From NCBI GenBank assembly GCA_029582165.1, contig CM055876.1, positions 30,077,317-30,141,316 on the forward strand: a DNA stretch of 64,000 nucleotides. The letters run 5' to 3'. The stretch is from Portulaca oleracea. Its lineage: Eukaryota; Streptophyta; Magnoliopsida; Caryophyllales; Portulacaceae. A program made the position numbers and the translations under genes. Below are positions 31,657-43,524 of the stretch, in pieces (position 1 is the stretch's first letter; each line of letters opens with the position of its first letter). Below the pieces are notes generated by a model. The model was not told the DNA's origin. It did not search any database and worked only from the letters and a program-made list of their open reading frames with translations.

Positions 31657-32557
31657 CTTAGGTTATTCTTTGTAAAGTTGTAATTAATGTTGAGACTTGA
31701 TAATTAGTAAGACTATTGTAATTTTGTATCGTTTATTTCCATAAAACCGACTTGTAAGACTATTATAAATGTTTGGTTTGTTTGCACTTTAGAACAATGT
31801 GGGATTAGGATATGGTAGTCAATGTATTAATGTTACGGATGAAATAATGACACGTTAAACTTTATTATTCTTTTAAAAAAATGTTGGACTTTAGCACAAT
31901 AAAATTTTTTTTAAAAATAATTAAAAAATCTCAGAAAATAAATTTAGTGTGTAATAAATTGGTACCCGGAATCGTGGGTAAGGGTAAGGTTCTTAAAATT
32001 TAGGAACCAGTTTAAACGGGTAAGGGTGAGGTTCCTAAAATTTAAGAACCGGTCAAATGGGTAAGGATAAGGTTCCTAATTTTAGGTAAGGGTACCTAAA
32101 GTCGCTCACCCCTAGTAAAAACCACATGGAGGAAATTTTTCATGGGAAGTTTTCCATAGGAAAAATTCCCTTAACCCCCCCCCCCCCCAAGGCCCCCACC
32201 ACGGGAAATTTTCCCTAAAGAAATGGGGGAAATTGTGGGCCCCTCGTAAAAAAATTCAATATCAAATTGCACCAAACATGGAGAAAATAAATCAACTTTG
32301 ACAATTGACCATTTCCCTATGGTTTTTTCCCAACCAAACATATTCTATGTTGACAAATTTTCCATATTTAGTTGTATTTTGTAAATGGAAATTTTTTGAT
32401 GTGGAGTCAATTATTTTGCTCTCAAACTGAGTAATTCTTTGCCAATGGAAAAAGAAAAAAAAAATTCCAGAAAATTCATTTCCACAAAACTAACAAGCAC
32501 ACCTTGAATAAAATCAAACTTTGATACTATACAAATGGGCTGAAGATCTTTGGGCTT

Positions 32558-32824
32558 TTGACCCCAAGGGATTACCCATAAAGTAAATGGATCATAAATT
32601 TTCAAGCAAGACTATTTGGTTTCAATTTGTGAGAAATATATATTTTAATTTGTTTTAAGTGTTTGTTGGATACAATAAGTATGAAATTTGCCCTGAAAAC
32701 ATTTAGAATACGAAACAAAAACATTAAAAAAATTAAAATTGATATATCTTACAAATTAGAACCTCATAGTCTTATTAAAAAAAATTATGATCTATTTGCT
32801 TCATGAGTCATACCTTAGGGTCAA
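32558..32824. mobile_element. 267-bp foldback MITE, copy 1
   Basis: Nearly the whole element is an inverted repeat. Left arm TTGACCCCAAGGGATTAC, then GTAAATGGATCATAAATTTT, GAGAAATAT; the right arm is the complement, ending ATACCTTAGGGTCAA. Non-coding. A copy of equal length lies 150 bp downstream. Confidence 0.75.
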
Positions 32825-32973
32825 TAACCAAAAAAAATTGAAATTGATATCTCACATAAACTCAATGCACAGGCCCAGTCTACAGTCGAAACTCCTAACC
32901 CTACCCTTCTTTCTTTTGCTTTGGAGATTACCATCAAAGCCCAAAGCAGAGAAGATAATTAAACCAAGTGTTA

Positions 32974-33240
32974 TTGATCCCAAGGGATGGCTCTTGAAGT
33001 AAATGGACTATAAAGTTCCAAGATTATGAGGTTTCAATCGTAAGAAATATCAATTTTATTTTATTTTTATTTTATTTTGAATGCACCAAATATAAAACTT
33101 GATCTGAAAGTGCTGAAACCACTCAAAATACAAAACAAAAACGTTAAAAAAATCGACTTGATATTTCTCACAAACTAAAACCTCATATCTTGTTTGAAAT
33201 TTTATGGTTCATTTGCTTCATGGGCCATCCCTTAAATCAA
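32974..33240. mobile_element. 267-bp foldback MITE, copy 2
   Basis: Same structure as 32558-32824: TTGATCCCAAGGGATGGC at the left and the complement (CCATCCCTTAAATCAA) at the right, with GTAAATGGACTATAAA and ATTTGCTTCATGGG in the arms. The two copies have the same length by my boundaries but differ at many bases. Confidence 0.75.
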
Positions 33241-33651
33241 TAACCATTAAAACAATTTTGCTCAGTCAAGATTTTTAAATATATTTATATCATAGTGAAA
33301 TATTAAAATCTTTTTGAATTCTACTTTTACCTATATAGGTCAACTCCAAAGGATAATACACCATCAAAAAAGAAATTTTAAGATATGGGAGGAAATATTT
33401 ACTGCAGTTTTGTACACCAATTTTAGTAATTTTCATTTTGAAAGATTCACATAAAGTATGTGCAATAGAGCTATACGTTCTGATGTTCTGTAGACATAAA
33501 TGGGCAAAGTCAAGTTACGGGTTACAAGTTGATACAGGGTTAGGAATTTAGAGAGAGAGAAGTAGTAGGATTAGATTAATTTCTTACAATCCTTCCACCT
33601 TTATCTATGGGGGAAAAACCCACCAAGTTATGAGCATCAGCCTTTTATCTT

Positions 33652-33838
33652 AGGGCGCGTTTGGTTGCTAAAAAATCCCGGGAAAATGGTCAAGTTTCCC
33701 GTGTTGACTTGTTTTCCCCATGTTTGGAAGCAATTTGGCCTTGGGAAATTTTTCCCACGGAAATCTTTTCCATAGAAGACTTCCCATGGAAACTTTTCCC
33801 CGGAAAAGATTTCCCTGGGGTCTCTACCAAACGCTCTC
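33652..33838. mobile_element. Tourist/Harbinger-like MITE
   Basis: 187 bp with ends GGGCGCGTTTGGT and ACCAAACGCTCTC, flanked by TTA at both sides (33649-33651 and 33839-33841), as expected for PIF/Harbinger MITEs. The interior is rich in GGGAAAA/TTTTCCC. Similar TTTTCCC-rich debris lies at 32128-32235. Confidence 0.7.
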
Positions 33839-33841
33839 TTA

Positions 33842-35040
33842 GAGATAATTATCAATAACGTTTACTCATTGAGAACAAAGAGTACCGCTGTCTATGACAA
33901 ACATTGTCCAAGAACCTCACAATTTTCACTCACGTGACACTATTATCTCTAATAAGAAATGACATTGATGGGGAGCTTGAAAGATGAGAATGATTAGCAA
34001 CTTGACAACAACGCTCAGATCATACGTCTGGAAGTACAAGTGCATCGTGGACCCAAATTATATTGCTCATAGACCTCACAAAAATGCTTATAAATCTATA
34101 CTATAATGTTCATGAAACTTTAAAAAGACATACATTCTAATGACAATAGAAAAAATAATTTTGAAAAATAGTCACATAGCAATGCTCTCAAACTCTAAAG
34201 AGATAAAAGGGTGGTCATAAACCAAAAAGTAGATAATAAATACCAGATAAGTTCACAAAAATTGTTTATAAACCTATACGACAGTAATCTTAAACTTTTC
34301 AAGAAATGTTCATAACTGGACGTCCACAAAAGTTAATGAGCATGGTACTCCCACGAGTAATCTCATTTTCAACTTAACAATCACCTATGGTGAAATAGTA
34401 ACTTTTTTAAATCGGGTAAAATTGGCATACTATTAGACATCATCCTCACATACCTCAAGTGAAACCACCAATGATCCAATAAGCTTTATAAACCGGGATA
34501 AGACCAACTACTAATAACAAATATAACCTATCAAACCCACAATTTATACTTCCAAACTATTTTTGTTTCAACTAAAATTAAACCTGCTCAAAATTTAAAG
34601 GTGATTGCTGTTTACCATTACCTCCGTGTGAAACACTATTTTGCAAAAGAGTAAACAGAAATGAGAATAGCTAGCATAGTAAATTCTTCCAGTTGCCCCA
34701 GTAACGTACCAAAAATAGCATTATCAAAGAAATAAAACCAGATTATTCCTTCCCCAAGCTGTAAATTCGTATATTCTGTATCACTAGTCCTCTAAGATCT
34801 GAAGATAAAATCATGGAATGCTTTCACCAAAAAAGATAAGATGGAAAGTTTAAAAAAATTCACAAATAATCCTTCAATAAACAAAAATTTCATAGAGCTC
34901 AAAGCTAACTTTCAAGTAGTACACTCTCCATAAAAGACTCAAATATCTTTCGCTAGAGCTACCGATAACACTAATTTGGATGGACCAGTAAACAAAACAT
35001 CAGACAACGGGTAAAAATGAGAGCAGTTATAGAGCAAGAT
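33842..35040. other. Intergenic stretch downstream of RPS24
   Basis: AT-rich and non-coding in all frames. The last few hundred bases before 35071 probably include the RPS24 3' untranslated region and polyadenylation signals, but I cannot place the end. Confidence 0.5.
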
Positions 35041-35070
35041 GCACCAAACGTCCTCGAAATCACTGGTGTC

Positions 35071-36736
35071 TCACTTCTTCTTGGCATCACCAGCCTTGGT
35101 CTGTGAAAAGCACACAAGACAGTTGAGCAGCAAATAACAGGAAATAATGAAACTACTAACGTCTAAGGCAGAAATTATTGTAGGATTTTAAAGGAACAAT
35201 AGTTTTGATATTTTGCAACTCACCTTCTTGACACCACGAATCTTCTTAGCCCTGTTCTTCCTTTCCTTCATCTGCTTCCTAGACTTCTCTACCTTGGTGT
35301 CCAATCCATTCTGTATCACAATACGTGGAAGCCGGTGAGCAAAACAAATCAGAGGACGACATCAGGCTAACACAACTAGCTAGCCTCTCTATGAACAGAA
35401 ACAAGTATAAAGAGGATTTTATGTGGATTACCCTGATCAGCCTGTACTTAGGCTCGTACTTCTTTGCGCTCTCAACAGAGTCGTAAATCAAACCAAATCC
35501 GGTGGATTTGCCTCCTCCAAAGTGAGTACGGAACTTGAAGACAAAGATGGAATTTGTGTCTTTCACATCATACATTCTTGCCAACTTCTCCTTCAACTCC
35601 GCCTTCAAAGAAGGAAGCAAGGGTAAGAGTCTATGTACCCTAAGAAAAGCTTCATACATGCTTTGGCATCTATAAACAATTAAGCATATCTAATACACAA
35701 CTTCCAATACCATGCATAGAGCTACTTAGCTCTCTGCTTAGGCATATAAAATAAACTATATTCCAAGGGAGGGGTTCAAATATCCTACATATACAGAGAG
35801 CCTGTTCTGAAACAATACAAGAATTACAAACGATATTCATGTCTTAAGCCTACACATTCTACTGATTCTAGTATCAACAACATAGAAGCAATGAAAAACC
35901 AAGACAGGAGGAACTTTTGTTATGGACTTGGATATTTTTGAAGCATAATATCCAAATCGGGCAAACAAGTTCAGAGGACTAGAGGAAGTCCCAGTAAACA
36001 CTACAACAGAAGCAATGGCAAATGACCATTGCCAAAGGGGCAAAATCGCAGATTAAACACCATAAAATGAATATATCCAAACATTTAACCACTGTTGATA
36101 GTATTGTACATGCGTGAAAAATCATAATACCCAACATACACATAGATAGTCAATCATAGATCAACTCCTATGCAACTAATAAGATCCAGCATGACAAAGA
36201 GAGGAAACCTAGATATTAGGTCCAACCCCAAGTACAACCAGACTGCAATTCGAAACTTCTCGTATAAAGACAATGTGCAATCAACGAAAGGTTAAGCGAT
36301 AAAGAATCCCACAAGGATTTCCGATAAATAGACAGTATGAAGCTTTCTATCGTTCAGAGTTCACTCTATGTCAATCATAGACTCATAAGCCAAAAAAAGA
36401 TTCAATTTTTAACAAATCAGCAAGTATAATACTAACATACAGTTCCATCTTTACGACTTGCAAATTAATAACCCGTTCAAAAGAGGATGTAGAGAAATAC
36501 CTTGGAGACATTGGGGCGACCTGGATGAAGAACATCAATGATCTGCAAAATCAAACACATACCCAGATAACTAAAAACCCAAAATACACCAGCAGAACAT
36601 CGAATTCATCACCATTGGACCCACTAATCGTCAAATAGTAAGGTAAAATAGAAGAAGGGCATACAAATTGCTTCCTGGAAAGAAGACGATTGGTCATGAA
36701 CTTGCGAGTCCGGATAGTGACTGCCTTGTCCGCCAT
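35071..36736 (-). CDS. RPS24: 40S ribosomal protein S24 (eS24), five coding exons
   Basis: Encodes 133 residues of cytosolic small-subunit protein eS24, the usual plant length. Coding exons on the minus strand: 36736-36665, 36542-36501, 35602-35432, 35310-35224 and 35100-35071. All junctions are GT-AG and lengths sum to 134 codons. The protein begins [19 protein letters not shown] and continues with the conserved blocks [29 protein letters not shown] and the basic C-terminal tail ending AGDAKKK. The start is the first ATG after a spliced leader: an intron of about 80 bp separates it from a 5' exon near 36830. No break or odd residue is seen. It assembles into the 40S subunit. Near certain by protein identity; the transcript ends are inferred. 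Confidence 0.97.
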
Positions 36737-36828
36737 TGTTATCTCTCCTCTGCACCAACCAACAATGGCTTAAAACCCGATAAAACACAGTGCCCAGATC
36801 AAATAACGAAGAATAGAGAAGTTTGAAT

Positions 36829-36910
36829 ACCAGGGTAGATGGGTCTGCTCCGTCTTCTTCTTCTTCTGCTGCTGCTGCTGCTGCGGCTGCTCAAGCTGCT
36901 AGAGAGGAGA
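36829..36910 (-). other. RPS24: RPS24 non-coding first exon with CAG/GAA repeats
   Basis: On the minus strand a leader exon ends CATCTACCCTG before the donor GTATTC (donor at about 36827-36828). The acceptor GTGCAG lies at about 36755, just upstream of the ATG. The exon contains an in-line (CAG)n and (AAG)n run (plus strand 36856-36892: CTTCTTCTTCTTCTG, then CTG units). The upstream limit is a guess. Confidence 0.55.
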
Positions 36911-36976
36911 AACAACGCCTTTGTTCCACTAGCTAGGGTATGTAAAGTCTTTAAACGTTGTTGCCCTGCTTTGTTC

Positions 36977-37034
36977 TGGGCCGGTAAATATATGTAGCAG
37001 GCTCTACCATATTAGCCCAACCAGTTTTAGCCCA
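36977..37034 (-). promoter_or_regulatory. RPS24: Site II-type elements upstream of RPS24
   Basis: TGGGCC at 36977-36982 and two minus-strand TGGGCT motifs (complements of 37014-37019 and 37029-37034) lie about 70 to 130 bp upstream of the leader exon. TGGGCC/T site II elements are characteristic of plant ribosomal protein promoters, where TCP factors bind. Confidence 0.6.
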
Positions 37035-37440
37035 TATGTTTTGCTTCGTTATATTTTATTTTTTTTACTTATTTTCTTATTTTATTTTACGCTCTACTTT
37101 TTAAATTTTACTAGTACTTAGACCCGTGCGTTGCACAGAACGCAAGTAAACCATACGTATTGTTAAAAATATTATCGAGGTTATATTTTTAAAAAATAAA
37201 GAAAAAACAATAATAAAAAATAAAAAGAATAGTTTTCTTATTTAAAAGAAGAAATAATAAAGAATAGTACAAATGGGAAAAAAAGGGAAAAGAAATAAGA
37301 CTCATCAATGCAAACATATAAACATTAATACCCACATTAATATTACATGGTTTTTTTAAGAAAATAAATAGAATCAATTATAGATTTTCCAAAATGCCCT
37401 CATTAAAATCAACAATTTCGATCCTCACCCTTTGTACCCA

Positions 37441-37975
37441 GAAATATATATATATATATATATGTATGTATATGTATGTATATATATATTTTGTCATATT
37501 GTTTATGAATTTTATCTTCTTTTGTTTTATAGGGTCTTTGTCAAAACTTAGGCTATGTTCTTTTGTACGGTGTGTTGTGATGTGGTACCACACCTCATAA
37601 TACCACTCAATATCCTCCCATACTTCATCATCATATGAGCGCTTGGACTAAATTGTCACCCACCTTGTCAATCTTGTGAAAGTTGGCACCCAAAATTATT
37701 TTTATCCCAAGTTGTCAATGAACCTGTTAAAAGTTTTAAACATGTTACTTTGACCTGCTAATGCATGTTAAAACTAAATACCCCAATTGAAGCACCTAGC
37801 TTCCCTACTGTCGCCCTAAAATTTTTTACCTAACTCAAACTAAAGAAAGTCATAATCAGTAGTGGCTCGCATAAGTAAGCCAAGTAGCCAACAATGGTGG
37901 GAATGGAGAAAAAAGCCATGACCTTCAACACCTCAAGTCTTTTTCTAGACGTGTGCAAAGGGGACTTTTGTGAGA
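37441..37975 (+). repeat. 0.54-kb direct repeat, left copy
   Basis: Nearly identical to 43482-44007, starting in a TA/TATG microsatellite and ending GACGTGTGCAAAGGGG, with only a handful of differences (a small deletion, and A/G, T/G, T/C, A/C changes). It ends exactly where the Mutator-like element begins. No coding. Confidence 0.9.
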
Positions 37976-38401
37976 GGGGGACTTTTGTGAGAAGAGAAGC
38001 ATGAGAGATCCTAGCCTTTGGTTCCAAGATTAATGGTAGGGATAAAATGACTGATTAATCTTTATTTCAAATACCTGATTGTAAAAGATGATTGGTTGAT
38101 TTTTTTTAATATGTGTTTTTTTTGGTCTGGCACGTGTGAGGGGAGTTCAAAGGCCATGGTGATGATTCTGATGTTTGCATGTCAGAGGGAGGCAATTAAC
38201 TAGTTGCAGTTTCCCAAACACTCATAATCAATTGTGCAAATTTTTGAAAAACACACTTGCTGAGAGGGAGGGACGCCATAATTGATAGCCAGAGGTGAAG
38301 GTCTATAAGAAAATTCTTGGTGAATTGTAAGACCACAACGTGCGAAATTCCGGCAGACAGCGACGGTTCGGCGGCGAATTTTCCGGTGAAGTTTGTTTGA
38401 A

Positions 38402-40050
38402 ATGAAATCGAGGCACGACGATTATCCAGTAAGTGTTTCCAGATTTCTAGGGTTTGTGTTCAGGTTTTTTTTTTTTTTTGTTGGAATTGGGGATATCCGA
38501 TGAGCTTTTTATGTTCATTATAACAATTGAGGGTGTTTTTTTGTCAGAGTAAGAAGAGAATTCTAGAATTGAGCATGGTGTCGAAAGGTGTGAATGAACC
38601 AGAGGTTGAAGAAAGGAAGGAGGAGATGTGAGTCATTGTATATATGGCATTTGGTGTTCATTTCAGCATCTGATGATCATATTATACAGTGTTGATGTTT
38701 ATTGTTGGATGTTGTTCGGATTTGATGTCCATTTTTGACTTGGTGTTAGTTGTTCTTAATAACATAATAAATAATTCCAGTGTTGCCCAGATGCTCATTT
38801 TAGTTTATCTTGATGTTCTTTTTTTGGGTGCACGATGATGCTCATTTCATTTTGACTTTATGATGGTTGTTTAATTGGATGTGTAGGGGAGGGGAAATAG
38901 GTGCAGTCGGGACAAGTGCGGCAATGCAGAGCTATGATGAAAGAGCCATTGTTTTCGTGCCAAATCCAAAGCCAACGCAAGTATAGTGACAAAATAATGA
39001 AATTTGGGTGTGCTCGATATTGATGTTCATTATGGTATGCCTGATGTTCATTCATGGAGTGCATGTGTCCATATCAACATTATTACGCATCTAGGCAGTA
39101 CTTGTTGTTCATAATATGACAAGTTAATGTTCATTTGGAAGCCATCATTACTTTTGATGTTTATTCATGTAGTGCTTGTTGCAATAGTTCATGTTCATGC
39201 CAAATTGGTTAATGTTCATTCATGTAGTACTTAATGTTCATTCTAAGATTAGTTAATGTTTATAATATGACAACTTAATGTACATTTCATTCGAATCATC
39301 ATCACAAAATTCATTGTAAGTGTGAATTAATGATTATGACAGATGGTGTTCATTGTTCATTTTTAGTATGTTCAGGAACTACTTGTTGTTCATATCCACT
39401 GATGTTCATTGCAGTTCGATTATTGTTGTTCATAAAAGGTATGGTTGATGTTCATTCTAAGATTAGCTAATGTTCATTCATTTGATACTTGATGTTCATT
39501 GCACAACAACCCTGTATGTCAATTGATGTTCATTTCGTTGTCATTTACTGAGCATCTCATATAGTTTTGTTCTCAGACAGTTCAAGTCATGTATATTTGA
39601 TATTCATCTCAAAACATATTTGATGTTCATCTCAATTAAACTAGTGCTCATTTGTTTATGTTTATTATGAGAAGGTAACCTGGAAGAAGCAATTGACAAA
39701 CGAGACATGGAGAGCCTTCTATAAGTGCATGGACATTGCCGAAAGGGAGGAAACAAAGTTGAGCTTGATTATTGACCAAACAAACACTCTGATCTCAAAG
39801 CTCGAGTCGTTAAGGGTTGGAGAGCTGTCGAGCAACGTGTCTACGGACTTTGAAACGTATTTTGGAACTTCTGTCCCTAAAGAGGTTACCATTCACCCCT
39901 CCCCCAGCTTCGGTCACAAAGGGAAGAGGCAAGAGGATGAAGACACCAATGGAGGTTGCCACCGAGAAGAAAGCAAGCGTAAGGAGGTGCAAGTGTTGCG
40001 ACCAAATAGCAACACACGACGCCAGGAATTGTCCGGAGCGCTATGGATGA
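38402..40050 (+). pseudogene. FAR1/MULE-like gene remnant inside the MULE
   Basis: Plausible exons: 38402-38428 (ATG start, MKSRHDDYP), 38548-38627 (SKKRILELSMVSKG), 38887 to about 38990 (GTSAAMQSYDE), and from 39675 (TWKKQLTNETWRAFYKCMDI). The last exon runs to about 39895. A one-base slip in a C-rich run (CACCCCTCCCCC) then changes frame to a tail GKRMKTPMEVATEKK followed by CKCCDQIATHDARNCPERYG and a stop at 40050. The tail is like the Cys/His cluster at the C-terminus of FAR1-related and MULE transposases. The catalytic core is missing. The exon 3-4 join is uncertain, and the frameshift suggests a dead gene. Confidence 0.45.
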
Positions 40051-41560
40051 TCTACTCAAGTTGTGCGGACATCAACTTAGTATGCTTTTCGATAGATCAT
40101 TTAACGATCGGAGCCTGCTGTTTTCTTTTTAGGGTTTAACGATCGGAACATGCAAAAATGTTTGTTTTGCTATTGGGTTTAGTTGATGTGTTTTTCATTA
40201 GATTCTGATGTTGCATTTTCCATGAATGAACATGTGAAGCTGATTTGGGACAAAATCATTCCATGGTTTTTTAATGTTGATATTGCATGTTGCTGATATA
40301 TTTTGATGTTCATTCAACTGCGTGCTCGTTTTTCCTTCAGTGCGCATTATTCATTTTCTAACGGTGTGCCTTCTATTACAATGTTTCATTATATGTACAT
40401 GTTCATTTTACTATACCTAGATGCTCATTTCCACAACAACTTCATGTTCATTTCACAATAGTTTGGTGTTCATTATATAGTTAAATTTAGTATTTATTTT
40501 CACAATAACTTGATGTTCATTTCACTGTACCTAGATGCTCATTTCACATAAACTTCATGCTCATTTTACTATACATGATCATTTTCACGCAACTTGATGT
40601 TCAGTTCACAAAACTTGATGTTCATTTTCACAATAGCGTGGTGTTGTATATATAATTCAACTTGGTGTTCATTTAAAGAAACCTTGATGTTCATTGGAAG
40701 TAGCTTTGGTGATCATTTTAACTTAAATAATGATCAACATTCATGTGGCACAGACCATTATATACTCAAACGACTTAATGATAATGACTTGGTGCATTTT
40801 TTATCTGGGTGATCATTGAGTGCAAATGGTCTCCATTTTTTCATTGCCCAAGAGTGAGTAAAGTAAAGCCCACCTGGTGTGTCTCCCATTACAATGTTTC
40901 ATTATATGTAGATGTTCATTTTACTATACCTAGATGTTCATTTCATAAACACTTGATGTTCATTTCATAGTGACTTGGTGGTAATTGTACACATTCAGAA
41001 TAACTTGATGTATAACTTGGTGTTCATTTCACTATACATAGTTGATCACAAACACTTGATGCTCATTTTACTATACCTACATGCTCATTTTACCATATCT
41101 ACATATAATGAAACATTATATGTAGATGTTCATTTACTATACCTAGACGTTCATTTCATAAACACTTGATGTTCATTTTCACAATACTTGGTATCAATTA
41201 CATGCTCATTTTCCTGTACCTACACGCTCATTTCATAAACACTTGATGTTCATTTTTACAATACTTGGTGTCAATTACATAATTCAACTTGGTGTCCATT
41301 ACACAGTAACACCATTATATGCTCAAAGCGACTTAAGGACAATGACTTGGTGCATTTTTCAGTTCAACACAACTTGATGTTAATTTCACTTCATCAATAA
41401 ACCATACAAGGTGATGTTCATTTGAGGAACCCTTAATGTTCATTTCAAGTAGACTTCATATGACAAAGACCATTATATGCTCAAATGTCTTACGGACAAT
41501 GACCGGATGTCCATTACACGGGCTGATGTTCATTTCAAAACTGAAAATTAACGTTTACAA
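38640..41560 (+). repeat. GATGTTCATT-type short repeat array (plus orientation)
   Basis: Dozens of irregularly spaced copies of (T)TGATGTTCATTT(C/T) and near variants (GATGCTCATT, GGTGTTCATT), about 20 to 50 bp apart. They lie between, and around, the gene-remnant exons. Spacing is irregular and spacers are not unique sequences of fixed length. Confidence 0.9.
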
Positions 41561-41859
41561 CAATATCCCAAACCTTTCCAAACAAAAGGGACCAAAGTAA
41601 ACTTTTACTACAATATCCACATAAACACAACATGATGGACCAAACCGAAGTATCTCCAAGTCAAACGGGTGCAACGGTGCTCGTCCTGTTCCAATGAAGT
41701 ATCTCCAAGTCAAACTTTTCCAATGATGGACCAAAGAAGATGTCCATGTTGGCTTATACGTGACACCCTGGAGTCAGTGTGTCCATCTCGGACCTAATCG
41801 CGACCGCACCATCTGATTAATATAGTTTTTCACTGCAAAACCAACAAACAAAAAAAGAA

Positions 41860-42690
41860 CATCCATAGAAAAATTAACACCAAACCTAAAATGACCAACA
41901 CCTATTTTTGAAATAAACATCAACTACACCTCAAATGAAATCCACTATTCCTTGAAATGAGCATCAACCATGCAGAAATTGACACCCAAAGCAAACTCCA
42001 AAGTGGACATCAACTATATCTGATATGAACATCAACTATACTTCAAAAATGAACATCAACATACCCAGAAATGACCCCACATGATTGGCATCTGATCATA
42101 TGGTTTTTCACTAGAAAACCAACAAACAAGAAAAGACCATCCATAGTAAACTTAACACTAATTGTATCCTAAGATGAACATCAACCATATTTGAAATGAA
42201 CATCAACTACACCTCAAATGAACATCCACTATACCTCGAATGAATATCAACTATACACAAATTGAGACCCCAAAATAAACTTCATAATGATCATCACCTA
42301 TATATGATATGAACATCAACTATACCTCAAAAATGAACATCAACATACCCCGAAATGAACATCAACTATACACATGATTAGCCACCCCCAAAATAAACCC
42401 CAAAATGACCACCAATGAGCATCCATGTCAAATGTGATATATCAAGCATACCACAAACGAGTGAGCATCAAACATAATTTGACTTACGTGGGGTCCAATT
42501 GTATCCTAAAATGAACATCAACCATATTTGAAATAAACATCAGCTACACCTCAAATGAACATCCACCACGCCTCGAATGAACATCAATTATACACAAATT
42601 GATCCCCTCCCCCCAAAGTAAACTCCAAAATGAACGTCACCTATATGTGATATGAACGTCAACTATACCTCAAAGATGAACAATTCGCCT
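41860..42690 (-). repeat. Same repeat array in inverted orientation
   Basis: Copies of AAATGAACATCAACTA, the complement of the 38640-41560 motif, in the right subterminal region of the MULE. The arrays thus point toward each other, like subterminal transposase-binding repeats of DNA transposons. Confidence 0.88.
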
Positions 42691-42949
42691 TCTATCCTGA
42701 CAAAAACACATTCAATAACTCAAATTGCAACCAAAACTTCACCCAATCTGTTCTGAATCAAACACATACCGAATTAACCCTCCCTCCCTCAATTTTCAAA
42801 AATAATGAAAAAAATTGAAAATAATACCTTCAAGCTGCCGAAATCGCATTTAGTTTCTTGATTCGAAATCGTCTAGAGTTTCTTGGCTCAAAATTGATTT
42901 TGGTTCTGCGTTTTGAGCTGAAGCAAAAAGAAAATGACAGAAGCAAAAA

Positions 42950-43098
42950 TCATTCGCCGGAGACTTCAATTCTGGGACACGCTCGCCGGAAAAATCACTC
43001 GCTGGAGACTTCAACTCTGGGACACACTCGCCGGAGACTTCAACTCTGGGACACACTCGCCGGAAAAATCACTCGCCGGAGACTTCAATTCTAGAACA
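42950..43098 (+). repeat. Short tandem repeat CGCCGGAGACTTCAACTCTG
   Basis: Four units sharing CGCCGGAGACTTCAA(C/T)TCTGG followed by GACAC(A/G)CTCGCCGG, two of which add AAAAATCACT. It lies inside the right arm of the MULE; translations of it are repeats and not a supported protein. Confidence 0.85.
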
Positions 43099-43481
43099 CG
43101 CATGTCCCTCCCCTTGCAATTCTGGTATTTCATTTTAGGGTTTGCTTCAAACCTTCAATTCTGGAATTTTGAATATGGCACTTTCAAGTAGCACTTGGGA
43201 TTTTCGAAAATTGTAGAATGATTGCTTCAAACCTTGTGTTTTGGGAACTGCAACTATTAACTCCCTCAGCCCAGCGTGCAAAAAGACATTGACCTTGTCT
43301 CTCCCTCTCTCACGTGTTACATCTTAAAAAAAAAAATTAAAATTCAACCAATCATTATTAAGTTCATATATTTAAAATAAAGATAAAACAACTAATTACC
43401 CCCACCCTTGATCTTGGAACCAAGGGATAGGATCTCTTATGCTTCTCTTCTCACAAAAGTCTCCTTCTCATTATATCAATT

Positions 43482-43484
43482 CCC

Positions 43485-43524
<40 letters not shown>

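Larger units (their letters stand above)
16262..32114. mobile_element. hAT-like element hosting a retroelement nest
   Basis: Ends TAGGGGTGAAC on the left and GCTCACCCCTA on the right (inverted repeats), flanked by a perfect 8-bp duplication GTAAAAAC (16254-16261 and 32115-32122), the length expected of hAT elements. Its own DNA is only about 16262-16468 plus 31662-32114. It is rich in subterminal GGAACC/GGTTCC phrases and non-coding. Everything between is inserted retroelements. No transposase is present, so it is a non-autonomous copy. Confidence 0.85.
37971..43464 (+). mobile_element. Mutator-like element (MULE) with long inverted ends
   Basis: About 5.5 kb. The ends are inverted repeats of roughly 170 bp. 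Left: GACTTTTGTGAGAAGAGAAG, then GAGATCCTA, TTGGTTCCAAGAT, GATGATTGGTTGA and CACGTGTGAG. Right: the complement, ending CTCACAAAAGTCTCC at 43464. The left tip is doubled (ACTTTTGTGAGA twice in 20 bp). It holds a FAR1/MULE-like gene remnant (38402-40050) and opposed subterminal repeat arrays. No clean 9-bp duplication was found because a direct repeat of about 0.54 kb brackets it. No DDE transposase core was recognised. Confidence 0.7.

Noticed and set aside
37378..37600. Overlapping frames on both strands around 37.4-37.6 kb, and similar ones at 43408-43647
   Set aside because: Translations of TA/TATG microsatellite and the direct repeat; both copies give the same artefact.
38640..42690. Regularly recurring short motif that might suggest a CRISPR array or satellite
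   Set aside because: Spacing is irregular, the motif is short and variable, it changes orientation once, and the host is a plant; it fits MULE subterminal repeats.
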